Below are positions 43,478-51,185 of a stretch of DNA of 64,000 nt, piece after piece. The stretch's first letter is position 1; each line of letters begins with the position of its first letter. The DNA comes from Gordonibacter urolithinfaciens. Its GTDB lineage: Bacteria > Actinomycetota > Coriobacteriia > Coriobacteriales > Eggerthellaceae. The DNA lies in NCBI RefSeq assembly GCF_900199375.1, contig NZ_LT900217.1, positions 2,356,001 to 2,420,000 of the forward strand. The letters are read 5' to 3'. The position numbers and the translations under genes were made by a program. The notes beneath the pieces were generated by a model that was not told the origin of the DNA, ran no database searches, and saw only the letters and a list, made by a program, of their open reading frames with translations.

Positions 43478-43559
43478 CAAGCCCATCTCGGCGCGCCGCG
43501 GCGCGCCGTTTTGCTGTCCATCTGGGGCGATGCGCCCCGCCAACCGTAAGGAGTACCCT

Positions 43560-44285
43560 ATGCAAGAAACCGCACCCCAGCTCGACTTGAGCGCGTTTGC
43601 GCTCTCTTCGCACGACAGCGTGCATATCGTCATGCCGCCGCAGCCTGTCGCGACCGACGACGACATCGACGCGCAGCTGTTCGTGTACGTGGCCTCGGCC
43701 ACGAACCATTCGCCCATCCGCTCCATCGGCGATTTGACCGACGAATGGGTGAAGGGCCAGTTCGACGGCATCAGCACCATGGCCGAGCTGCGCGCGGGCA
43801 TAAAGCAGGACCTCGAGCGCCAGGGCATGGTGGCCTGGAACAACACGAAGTTCCAGAAGTGCTCTGACGCCCTCGTGACGCGCCTGGAGGGCGAGCTTCC
43901 CGCAGATGTCGTCGCCGCGAACATCGAGGCTTCGCACGCGCAGTACGAGCAGCGCCTCAAGTCGTTCGGCTCCACGAAGGAGCGCTATCTGCGCGAGGAG
44001 CACCTCACGCCCGAGCAGTTCGAGGAGAAGCTGCGCGACGACGTGGTGTTCCAGCTGAAGCTCAACGCGGCGCTCGACAAGATGATCGAGGCCACGGGAA
44101 CCGAAGTCGCGCCCTCCGAGCTCACCGAGTACCTGTCCACGGACGATCCCGATGCGTTCCTCGCGGAGATCGAGGCGAACGGCCGCATGGCGGACGCCCA
44201 GCGTGCCGCCGCCCGCGTCAAGGTCATGCGCAGCGTGGTGGACGCGGCCGTCGTCGAGACGGAAGGCGACGCCTCCGCCGCCTAG
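43560..44285 (+). CDS. Trigger-factor-like chaperone domain protein
   Basis: A 241-residue soluble helical protein resembling the C-terminal chaperone part of trigger factor/SurA-like proteins. The hallmark is the helical stretch LVTRLEGELPADVVAANIEASHAQYEQRLKS with LTPEQFEEKLRDDVVFQLKLNAALDKM. There is no PPIase or ribosome-binding domain. AAGGAG precedes ATG 43560. It lies between the LuxR regulator and the molybdenum oxidoreductase, where other systems encode a TorD-type cofactor chaperone, so a dedicated folding role for the enzyme is plausible. A terminator follows. Confidence 0.72.
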   Translation: MQETAPQLDLSAFALSSHDSVHIVMPPQPVATDDDIDAQLFVYVASATNHSPIRSIGDLTDEWVKGQFDGISTMAELRAGIKQDLERQGMVAWNNTKFQKCSDALVTRLEGELPADVVAANIEASHAQYEQRLKSFGSTKERYLREEHLTPEQFEEKLRDDVVFQLKLNAALDKMIEATGTEVAPSELTEYLSTDDPDAFLAEIEANGRMADAQRAAARVKVMRSVVDAAVVETEGDASAA

Positions 44286-44345
44286 CCCCGGCTTCTATGC
44301 GCCATCCGGCGCTGCGGCTCGTGCCCCCGGCACCGGCTGCTTCGG

Positions 44346-44370
44346 AAGGGCCCGCGTCGCGGGCCCTTTT
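44346..44370 (+). terminator. Terminator after the chaperone gene
   Basis: AAGGGCCCGCG (44346-44356) pairs with CGCGGGCCCTT (44358-44368) and runs into TTTT. Confidence 0.88.
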
Positions 44371-44474
44371 GCTTGCTCGGGGGCTCATACCCCGTATCGT
44401 CCCCTTTGCATGACCGATTTACGTTTCCCCAGGTAAAAGCCTCGATACGTGCGTAGTAGTGAGTATGACTGCCA

Positions 44475-44537
44475 GTACTAGATCGCCCTTTTTCATACCC
44501 GCGAAGGTAGTTTCGCCGATTTGCCGCGTGGTAGCTT
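44475..44537 (+). promoter_or_regulatory. LuxR-regulon promoter element, copy A (oxidoreductase operon)
   Basis: GTACTAGAT (44475), TTTTCATAC (44490-44498), GGTAG (44506-44510) and TAGCTT (44532-44537) occur in the same order and spacing as in copies B and C. An outer pair GTATGA (44463) / TCATAC makes an inverted repeat. TAGCTT is taken as a poor -10, so the promoter should need an activator bound at the upstream symmetric part. The first gene begins at 44619. Confidence 0.75.
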
Positions 44538-44618
44538 ATGCGCTGTGAATGCACCCCAATGTATTTGCGAACAGACCTTGTCCACCGAGATTCAATGAGG
44601 AAGAGGAGGAACCACGAT

Positions 44619-44855
44619 ATGTGCTTCAGACCGCCGTCGTTCGACGAAATGATGAAGAAGTGCCCGTCTTGCGGCTCTTTCAACCCGCCCGAGAACGACA
44701 AGTGCAAGAAGTGCGGCACCGAGCTTCCCGCTGCGGATGCTGCCGGCACGGGCGCGAACGCCCCTGCCCCGAGCGCTCCCGGCGCCCCCAAGGCTCCCGG
44801 CGCTGCGCCGAGCGCCCCCAAGGCCCCTGGCGCGCCGAAGCCGCCTACTGCGTAA
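44619..44855 (+). CDS. Small zinc-ribbon protein with Pro/Ala tail
   Basis: A 78-residue protein. Residues 12-35 hold one zinc ribbon, CPSCGSFNPPENDKCKKCG. The remaining 40 residues are repeats of APGAPKAPGAAP type, likely unstructured. GAGGAGGA precedes ATG 44619. It is the first gene behind promoter copy A and is followed, after a 243-bp gap with a long hairpin, by the molybdenum oxidoreductase. A second zinc ribbon of the same design follows the oxidoreductase small subunit. Possibly an assembly or electron-transfer helper. Confidence 0.7.
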   Translation: MCFRPPSFDEMMKKCPSCGSFNPPENDKCKKCGTELPAADAAGTGANAPAPSAPGAPKAPGAAPSAPKAPGAPKPPTA

Positions 44856-44935
44856 GCAGGAGCGGGTCGATCCTTCCGGCAGCGGCTTGAGAGAGGCCGC
44901 ATGCACGTCGGCACGAGGGTCATTGCAAGTCTTTA

Positions 44936-45045
44936 AGAAACCCCGATCCTCCGCGCGGAAGAGGAGACCGAGCGGACACGGGGAAGGCGGGAAGCGAGGT
45001 TTGAGGAGGCCGCGCGACCCGAGATAAGCGTGCTTCGGGGTTTCT
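44936..45045 (+). other. Long-range hairpin in the leader of the oxidoreductase gene
   Basis: AGAAACCCCGA (44936-44946) is complementary to TCGGGGTTTCT (45035-45045). A second small stem ATAAGA-TCTTAT follows at 45050-45066. These lie between the zinc-ribbon gene and the oxidoreductase start and could set mRNA processing or differential expression; no T tract follows. Confidence 0.55.
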
Positions 45046-45098
45046 GAAGAATAAGAGTTCATCTTATCGGTATCTCTTTTATGAAAGGGGGGCTTTTC

Positions 45099-47465
45099 AT
45101 GATCAACGAATACAACCATGATCTGTACAAAACAGACTGGCGTTGGTACGAGGATGGTTATGAAGTGACCCGCACCTCGGTCTGGACCGGACCTGGGTGT
45201 CACAACGGCTGCGGCGTGCTCACGTACGTCAAAGACGGCAAGCTCGAGAAGATCGAGGGCGACCCCAACTTCGGGTACAACCAGGGACGTCTGTGCCTGC
45301 GCTGCCTGAACATGGTCGAGAACATCTACAACAACGACCGCCTCAAGTGGCCTCTCCTCCGCGACGGCGAAAAGGGCGAGAACAAGTGGAAGCGCATCAC
45401 GTGGGAAGAGGCCTTCGACTGGCTCGAGGACACCTACAAGACGATCTGCAAGACCATTCATGACGAGTACAACGGCATCGGGCCCGAGGGCATCGTCGCC
45501 CTGTCCGGCACCGGCCGTAACGCCATGTGGCATGGCGCCATGTGCCTCCGCGCCGTCTTCGGCAGCCCGAACATGTCGTTCGGCTTCCTCTCTGCCGACT
45601 CCTGCTACCAGCCCCGCATGACCGCCAACCTCATGAAGGACGGCGACTGCTGGATCCTGGACGCCTCCCAGCTGCACCCGGATCGCTACGACAACCCGGA
45701 GTGGAAGCAGCCCGAGGTCGTTATCGTGTGGGGCAACGAGCCTCTCGCGTCCAACCCCGACGGCTTCGTCGGCCACTGGCTGATCGACCTCATGCGCATG
45801 GGCACGAAGTTCATCGTCATGGACCCGGCCCTCACGTGGCTGGCCTCCAAGGCTGACATCTGGATCCAGGTTCGTCCCGGCACCGACTGCGCGCTCGCCA
45901 TGGGCATGCTGCGCGTCATCGTCGACGAGGACCTGTACGATCACGACTTCGTGGACAACTGGTGCTACGGCTTCGACGAGCTCGTCGAGCGCCTGCAGGA
46001 CTACCCGACCGACAAGGTCGCGGAGATCTGCTGGATCCCCGAGCAGCAGATCTACGACGCTGCCCGCATGTTCGCTGCTGCCAAGCCCGGCGCCATCCAG
46101 TGGGGCCTCGCCATCGACATGCAGATCGCTGCCATGGAGGCTTCGTTCGCCATCTCCGACATCACGGCGCTGTGCGGCAACCTCGACGTCCCCGGCGGCA
46201 ACGTGCTCGTGCGCTACGCCTACAACAGCTCCAAGAAGTACGGCTGCGGCCTCGAGTTCATCTCCCAGGAGATGCTCGACCGCCGTATCGGCACCGACCA
46301 GTCGCCCATCCACAAGGCCGGCTACACGCCGTTCATCCCGCCTGACCTCCTGCTCGAGGCCATGGAGACGGGCGTGCCGTATCCGCCCCAGATGATGTGG
46401 GTCCATGGCACGAACCCGATCGCCAACATGGGCGGCGACGCCCCGCGCATCTACCGCGCGTGGCAGAACGTGCCCTACACGGTCGTCGTCGACTACTACC
46501 TGACCCCGACCGCCGTCGCCTTCGCCGACCTGGTGCTCCCCGTGGCCATGTCCGTCGAGCGCGACTCCTTCCGCTCCTGGTGGCAGCCGCTGCGCACGAT
46601 GACCGCCGCAGCCGGCCGTTACTACGAGTGCATGATGGACGAAGAGCTGGTGTTCTATCTGGGCAAGCGCTTCAACCCGGACTTCTTCAACCAGTTCGAG
46701 ACCGTGCGCGACTTCCTGACGTGGATGATCCAGGACGACGGCAACGGCGTTCCGTACACGTTCGAGGACCTCACCCACACGGTGTACGACTACTGGGATT
46801 GGAACGAGACGTACCACAAGTACGAGAAGGGCCTGCTCCGCGAGGACGGCCAGCCCGGCTTCGTCACGGCTACCGGTATGTACGAGATCTCCTCGCCGCT
46901 GTTCGACGTGTGGGGATTCGATCCGCTGCCGCACCACATGGAGCCGTTCGAGAGCCCGTACCGTACGCCTGAGCTGTACAAGGAGTACCCGTACATCTAC
47001 ACGTCCGGCCACCGTCACATCGGCCTGTTCCACTCCGAGCATCGCCAGCTGCCGACCATGCGCGAAGTGCACCCCACGGCTATCGCCGACATCTCGCCCG
47101 AGATCGCCGAGGAGATCGGCGTGAAGGAAGGCGACTGGGTGTGGTTCGAGAACCGTCGCGGCAAGTGCAAGCAGCAGGCGCACATCGCTCCGGGCCTCAT
47201 GCCGAACCTCGTCCGTGCCCGTCACGGCTGGTGGTTCCCCGAGCAGGAGGCGGCAGAGCCGAACCTGTACGGCGTGTTCGACTGCAACGGCAACAACCTG
47301 ACCACGATGGGCGTGTACGGCCCGACGCACTACGGCGCCCCGTACAAGAGCACGCTCTGCAAGTGCTACAAGGTGACGCCTGAAAATGATTGCTCGCCTA
47401 GCGAGATTGTGACCAAGGGAGGTGGCTTCGGTGGCTATGACTACACCCGGTTCGAAGGCGACTAA
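45099..47465 (+). CDS. Molybdopterin oxidoreductase, catechol dehydroxylase-like large subunit
   Basis: A 788-residue cytoplasmic enzyme of the DMSO reductase superfamily binding bis-molybdopterin guanine dinucleotide. There is no Tat signal. The N-terminal cluster region has Cys34, Cys38, Cys66 and Cys69 (GPGCHNGCG, RLCLRC), an unusual spacing. The likely molybdenum-ligand region is FLSADSCY (165-170). The cofactor-binding fold continues through VIVWGNEPLASNPDG, MWVHGTNPIANMGG and a C-terminal beta-barrel domain. A small two-cluster subunit, an aromatic acid:H+ symporter and a membrane LuxR regulator surround it, as in gut bacterial catechol dehydroxylase loci. Reductive dehydroxylation of a plant or host phenol is the best guess; the substrate is unknown. 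ATG 45099 has AAAGGGGGG upstream. Confidence 0.85.
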   Translation: MINEYNHDLYKTDWRWYEDGYEVTRTSVWTGPGCHNGCGVLTYVKDGKLEKIEGDPNFGYNQGRLCLRCLNMVENIYNNDRLKWPLLRDGEKGENKWKRITWEEAFDWLEDTYKTICKTIHDEYNGIGPEGIVALSGTGRNAMWHGAMCLRAVFGSPNMSFGFLSADSCYQPRMTANLMKDGDCWILDASQLHPDRYDNPEWKQPEVVIVWGNEPLASNPDGFVGHWLIDLMRMGTKFIVMDPALTWLASKADIWIQVRPGTDCALAMGMLRVIVDEDLYDHDFVDNWCYGFDELVERLQDYPTDKVAEICWIPEQQIYDAARMFAAAKPGAIQWGLAIDMQIAAMEASFAISDITALCGNLDVPGGNVLVRYAYNSSKKYGCGLEFISQEMLDRRIGTDQSPIHKAGYTPFIPPDLLLEAMETGVPYPPQMMWVHGTNPIANMGGDAPRIYRAWQNVPYTVVVDYYLTPTAVAFADLVLPVAMSVERDSFRSWWQPLRTMTAAAGRYYECMMDEELVFYLGKRFNPDFFNQFETVRDFLTWMIQDDGNGVPYTFEDLTHTVYDYWDWNETYHKYEKGLLREDGQPGFVTATGMYEISSPLFDVWGFDPLPHHMEPFESPYRTPELYKEYPYIYTSGHRHIGLFHSEHRQLPTMREVHPTAIADISPEIAEEIGVKEGDWVWFENRRGKCKQQAHIAPGLMPNLVRARHGWWFPEQEAAEPNLYGVFDCNGNNLTTMGVYGPTHYGAPYKSTLCKCYKVTPENDCSPSEIVTKGGGFGGYDYTRFEGD

Positions 47466-47787
47466 CGGTCTGCTGATCGACTACGAATTCTGCACCAACT
47501 GCCATACGTGCGAAGTTGCTTGCAAGAAAGTGCATGATCTTCCGATCGGCCAGTACGGCATCAAGACGCTGGAGTACGGCCCGGTGAAGAACATCAACGG
47601 CAAGTGGGAGTGGACCTATCTTCCCCTGCCCACGGATCTGTGCGACCTCTGCGCCGACCGCGTGGCCGAGGGCAGGCTTCCGAGCTGCGTGCATCACTGC
47701 CAGGCTGGCATCATGTACTACGGCACGCTCGAGGAGCTGTCCGCTAAGTTGGCTGAGAAGCCCAATCAGGTGCTTTTCGCAAAGTAA
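47431..47787 (+). CDS. 4Fe-4S ferredoxin small subunit of the oxidoreductase
   Basis: A 118-residue electron-transfer subunit. It has two four-cysteine sets, CTNCHTCEVAC near residue 21 and CDLC...CVHHC near residues 70-90, enough for two [4Fe-4S] clusters. DmsB-type partners usually have four clusters, so this is a reduced form, as seen with catechol dehydroxylases. The gene overlaps the large subunit by 35 bp, showing coupling. AAGGGAGG at 47415-47422 fits GTG 47431 best; ATG 47437 is the alternative. Confidence 0.88.
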   Translation: MAMTTPGSKATNGLLIDYEFCTNCHTCEVACKKVHDLPIGQYGIKTLEYGPVKNINGKWEWTYLPLPTDLCDLCADRVAEGRLPSCVHHCQAGIMYYGTLEELSAKLAEKPNQVLFAK

Positions 47788-47811
47788 TGTTGGAACGAAG
47801 GAGGTAGAGCT

Positions 47812-48048
47812 ATGGCTCGTCAGGAGAAAGGCGGATTCCGTCCGCCTCCGCTGGGGAAAATTCTGTGGAAGTGCACCGAGTGCGGTACCTTTAACGCGGC
47901 CGATGCCACGGCGTGCAAGAAGTGCGGCGCCGAGAAGGAGAAGGTTGCCGACAAGTCCATCGAGAGCGCTACGTTCAAGCCTATCGATGACTCCGAGCGC
48001 CTGAACCAGGACAAGAAGGCCGTCGAGAAGATTCTCGGCGAGGAGTAG
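47812..48048 (+). CDS. Small zinc-ribbon protein (second)
   Basis: A 78-residue protein with one zinc ribbon at residues 20-38 (CTECGTFNAADATACKKCG) and a charged helical C-terminus (DDSERLNQDKKAVEKILGEE). Its ribbon closely resembles that at 44619-44855. A strong GAAGGAGG precedes ATG 47812, 24 bp after the ferredoxin subunit, so it is the third gene of the enzyme operon. A terminator follows. Role unknown; assembly factor is likely by position. Confidence 0.75.
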   Translation: MARQEKGGFRPPPLGKILWKCTECGTFNAADATACKKCGAEKEKVADKSIESATFKPIDDSERLNQDKKAVEKILGEE

Positions 48049-48061
48049 TTAGTTCCAACGG

Positions 48062-48106
48062 CGAGGGGATCTCTTTCTTGAGATTGGGGTCCCCTCGTTC
48101 TTTCCA
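48062..48106 (+). terminator. Terminator of the oxidoreductase operon
   Basis: CGAGGGGATCTC pairs with GAGAT...GGTCCCCTCG in an imperfect stem, followed by TTCTTT. Confidence 0.8.
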
Positions 48107-48317
48107 TGGCCGCCAGGCAGGGTCGAAACGTTTTCATGGGGAAATGCTGAAAGAGCAAAAGAAGACGAAGCCTCGATCCGAGTCATCATCCAAGGCTAGC
48201 GCATGAAAGCAGGAACGCCTTCTTTTGCGCGGGATCCGCACTGTCCGACGGCCGCCTATCAGATTCTCCGGCTTAAAACAGCTCATAAGGGCCGGGGAAC
48301 GTTCCAAGGAGCGGATT

Positions 48318-49727
48318 ATGAGTGCAGCTGCAAAGTCGCCAGGGAAGTTCACCATTTCCCAGGCGATCGACTCCCTCGGAGTCAGCAAGTTTACCATTTC
48401 CATTTTCTTCCTCGTTGGCATAGCGATGATGTTCGATGGTTACGACTACATGATCATCTCCTATACCAACACCCAGATCATGCAGGAGTTCTTCGGTCCT
48501 GCAGGCAACGACGCCCTCAAGGGCGCCCTGTCGTCCTGGTCGACGATCGGCATCGTGGTGGGCTCGTTCGCAGCCGGCCCGCTGTCCGACAAGTTCGGCC
48601 GCAAGAAGATCCTCACCATCGGCACGTTCATGTACGGCCTGCTTACCATCCCGTGCATCTTCGCCCCGAACTACGAGGTCTTCGCGGTCTTCCGCGTGCT
48701 CGCCGGCCTGTTCCTGGGTGTGTGCACGCCTATCGTCACCACGCTGTTCACGGAGTTCACCCCCACGAAGCAGCGTTCGTTCTTCATCACGTTCGGCATG
48801 GCGTGGATGATCGTCGGTTGGGTTATGGCCGCCCTCGTGGGCACGGTCATGGTCCAGGTTGCCACGTGGCACTGGTGCTACGCCATCGGCGCGCTGCCGG
48901 TGATCTACGCGTTCGTGTTCGGCAAGTTCACGCCGGAATCGGCCCACTGGTGCGCCGTGCACGGCAAGCTTGACGGCGCGGTGAAGACGCTCGAGCGCAT
49001 CGAGAAGCGCGCGGGCAAGGAGATACCCTACGAGCTCAAGGCCGAGAACCTTCTCGTGCCGCCGGTTTCCGCCAAGTCGAGCCCGGCCGAGGTGTGGAAG
49101 GGCAAGTACCTGAAGACCACCATCGCGCTGGTTATCATCTACTTCGCCGGCAACTTCAGCATCTACGGCGTGAACGCCTGGCTGCCGGCCCTGATGCTCG
49201 AGGCCACGGGCGGCGCCGTTACCGCGTCGTACATGCTGGCCATGGCGCAGAACGCCGCGTCCGTTGTGGCGAACTGCACGACCGGTTTCGTTTCCGAGGC
49301 CATGGGCCGCAAGCGCAACCTCATCTTCGGCTACGGCCTGTCGGTGGTTGCCTGCCTTATCGTCTCCCAGGTGGTCAAGCTGCCCGCCGAGACGAGCTTC
49401 TGGCCGTACCTGATCGCGTTCGTGTTCATGGGCTTCGCCCTGAACTACGCCATCACCGCTGCCCAGCCGATGATGTCCGAGTCCTATCCCACCGAGTTCC
49501 GCAACTCCGGTGTTGCGACCATCGTCGCGCTCGGCAAGTCCGCCGGCATCCTGTCGCCCATCATCCTGGGCGGCCTGAAGGCTGCGGGTTGGGCGTTCTC
49601 TCCGCTGATCGCCCTGCTGGCCGCCCCCATGGCGTTCGGCTTCTTGGCTGGCTTCCTGCTTCCCAAGGGCGCCAAGGGCATGAACATCGACGACATCGCC
49701 GATGAGGCTGCCGACGCAAAGGCGTAA
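48318..49727 (+). CDS. MFS aromatic acid:H+ symporter (AAHS-like)
   Basis: A 469-residue, 12-helix permease. The first helix has the AAHS signature DGYDYMIIS, and loop 2-3 has GPLSDKFGRKK (motif A). A central cytoplasmic loop follows helix 6 (ESAHWCAVHGKLDGAVKTLERI). Characterised relatives import benzoate- and catechol-type acids with protons. Its position directly behind the molybdenum enzyme operon suggests it brings in the phenolic substrate. ATG 48318 has AAGGAG upstream. It is separated from the enzyme by a terminator and a 269-bp gap, so it may have its own promoter. Confidence 0.88.
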   Translation: MSAAAKSPGKFTISQAIDSLGVSKFTISIFFLVGIAMMFDGYDYMIISYTNTQIMQEFFGPAGNDALKGALSSWSTIGIVVGSFAAGPLSDKFGRKKILTIGTFMYGLLTIPCIFAPNYEVFAVFRVLAGLFLGVCTPIVTTLFTEFTPTKQRSFFITFGMAWMIVGWVMAALVGTVMVQVATWHWCYAIGALPVIYAFVFGKFTPESAHWCAVHGKLDGAVKTLERIEKRAGKEIPYELKAENLLVPPVSAKSSPAEVWKGKYLKTTIALVIIYFAGNFSIYGVNAWLPALMLEATGGAVTASYMLAMAQNAASVVANCTTGFVSEAMGRKRNLIFGYGLSVVACLIVSQVVKLPAETSFWPYLIAFVFMGFALNYAITAAQPMMSESYPTEFRNSGVATIVALGKSAGILSPIILGGLKAAGWAFSPLIALLAAPMAFGFLAGFLLPKGAKGMNIDDIADEAADAKA

Positions 49728-49810
49728 GCACTGCTTTACCGCCCCATCCTGAAAAGATGCGAGCGGATTGACGTTCGACCGGCCGACGGGGTTCCTGGAA
49801 AGGGGCCTCG

Positions 49811-49920
49811 TCGGTCGGGTTTGCCAGGGCGGTTCGCGGGTCGCCGCATCTCATAGAGCGTTGCTGGTCGCGCGCAGGATGCCGACGATTGCGGCGAACC
49901 GCCTTGGCAAACCCGACCGA
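49811..49920. repeat. 110-bp inverted-repeat element
   Basis: Arms of 28 bp (49811-49838 and 49893-49920), beginning TCGGTCGGGTTTGCCA, are complementary with two mismatches and enclose 54 bp. It lies between the symporter and the zinc-ribbon/TM gene. It could be a MITE remnant or a long terminator hairpin. Confidence 0.7.
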
Positions 49921-49964
49921 TGCACCGGGTGCCGAGGGGCTGAATCGATACAAGGGGGTTCGCG

Positions 49965-50216
49965 ATGAGCGCTATCATCTGTCCGTTCTGCGGCAAGGAA
50001 TCTGCTTCCGAGGACCATTGCACGAAGTGCCGCACGCGCTTCACCAAGGAGATCCGCGCTGCCGCATTCACGGTGGACAACGACCCGCGCAGCGACCGGA
50101 TAGGCCCCGTGTCCACGAAGACCGCCAAGATATTCTGCTGGATCGTGCTGGGGCTTTTGCTGGCGGCCTTCGTGCTGGCCACCGAGCTCACCGGCAACGG
50201 CGTTACCGGTCACTGA
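49965..50216 (+). CDS. Zinc-ribbon protein with C-terminal membrane helix
   Basis: An 83-residue protein. An N-terminal zinc ribbon, CPFCGKESASEDHCTKC (residues 6-22), is followed by a polar linker and one transmembrane helix (about residues 54-76, KIFCWIVLGLLLAAFVLA). AAGGGGG precedes ATG 49965. It is the fourth cysteine-ribbon protein of this locus and would sit on the inner face of the membrane. No family known to me. Confidence 0.7.
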   Translation: MSAIICPFCGKESASEDHCTKCRTRFTKEIRAAAFTVDNDPRSDRIGPVSTKTAKIFCWIVLGLLLAAFVLATELTGNGVTGH

Positions 50217-50430
50217 GGGCGCGGTGGGGATGGGTCGTCTCGGCGGTCGAGCAGGCGCCCCGCGTTGCGTTTGATCGAAGAGGCGCCTTGGCCAACCTTC
50301 CGCGCTTAAAAACCAGGCGTCATGCGCTCGTCTTGCTCTCTCGAGGTCTTGCGTGAGAGGCGGGAGCTCGGGGGATCCGCGCCGGGGCCGTATCCAAAAG
50401 CTCTTCTTAGCCATATCTCACGGGTTAAAG

Positions 50431-50590
50431 GGGCTGTATCAAAAGTCCCAGAACGCAAGCCCGCCCTCGTAGGGCAAGAGCTCCGCCCTTGCCGCAACCT
50501 GCGGGTCGATCTCGCCCGGCGGCAAGGGCAGAGCTCTTGCCCTACGCTCGACCCGGGAGAGACGACGAGGCGAAACTTTTGATACAGCCC
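50431..50590. mobile_element. MITE-like element with 16-bp terminal inverted repeats
   Basis: GGGCTGTATCAAAAGT (50431-50446) and its perfect complement (50575-50590) bound a 160-bp stretch with no gene. Inside, CGTAGGGCAAGAGCTC and its complement form a second, nested inverted repeat. The ends resemble those of transposase-bearing IS elements, so mobilisation in trans is likely. A separate hairpin (CCCGTTGAGC/GCTCAACGGG, 50615-50649) follows. The gap 50217-50715 shows nothing else. Confidence 0.7.
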
Positions 50591-50715
50591 TTTGCTTCAA
50601 CCCGGGGGACGTTCCCCGTTGAGCTAGGGCAGGGCCCTTGCTCAACGGGACGGCTCCAAGGCGGGGCTCGAGCTCAAGGCTTTTGAATCGCCGCCATGCG
50701 CGTGCTTCGCCGGCT

Positions 50716-51054
50716 TTATCCCCGCTTTGCCTGCTCGTAGTCCTTGATGTCCTGCTTCGTGATGCCCACGCTCGCTTGGATGCCCCTGATCTCGTTGCCG
50801 GAGCGGGTGAAGTCCACGCTCGAGGTGCCGCCCAGGATGGCCAGGCCGATGCCGGCCATCATCATTGCAGCTCCCACGGCCATGTTGCCTACTTCCAGGA
50901 TGCCGCTCGTCTCCAAGCCCAGTTTCACCGTGACGAGCACGACGATGGCTGCGAGGGCGGCGGCGCACTTGATGAGGTCCTTGCGACGGTTCGCCTTGAG
51001 ACGTTCGATGTCCTGGTACGCCTTCGCCTTGCGCTGGCTCATGTTTCTGCCCAT
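50716..51054 (-). CDS. Small two-helix membrane protein (paralogue of 56245-56541)
   Basis: A 112-residue protein. A basic helical N-terminus (KAYQDIERLKANRRKDLIK) leads to two hydrophobic helices (about residues 28-48 and 57-78) and a polar tail. The same plan and recurring phrases (IERLKAxRRxDLIK, then EVGNM/EAGNM) appear in the protein at 56245-56541. AAAGGA precedes ATG 51054. No function known. Confidence 0.65.
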   Translation of the reverse strand: MGRNMSQRKAKAYQDIERLKANRRKDLIKCAAALAAIVVLVTVKLGLETSGILEVGNMAVGAAMMMAGIGLAILGGTSSVDFTRSGNEIRGIQASVGITKQDIKDYEQAKRG

Positions 51055-51088
51055 AACGTGTCCTTTCCCCTGATTAGGATCGCGTGAT

Positions 51089-51132
51089 CCCCGTCGGGGC
51101 GGCCTCTAACACCAGAGGCCGCCCCGACGGGG
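51089..51132 (-). terminator. Long hairpin downstream of the OFA transporter
   Basis: CCCCGTCGGGGCGGCCTCT (51089-51107) and its perfect complement (51114-51132) form a 19-bp stem with a 6-nt loop, 54 bp after the stop of the minus-strand transporter. No T tract follows, so the terminator call is moderate. Confidence 0.6.
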
Positions 51133-51185
51133 AATCGGCAAGCCTGCGGAGGCAGCAAGCCGCCGATTCCCGCATGGGCGCTCGC

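Noticed and set aside
48335-48354. GCTGCAAAGTCGCC resembling the REPIN 24-mer
   Set aside because: It is codons 4-9 of the symporter gene; the second half of the motif is missing and no partner is near.
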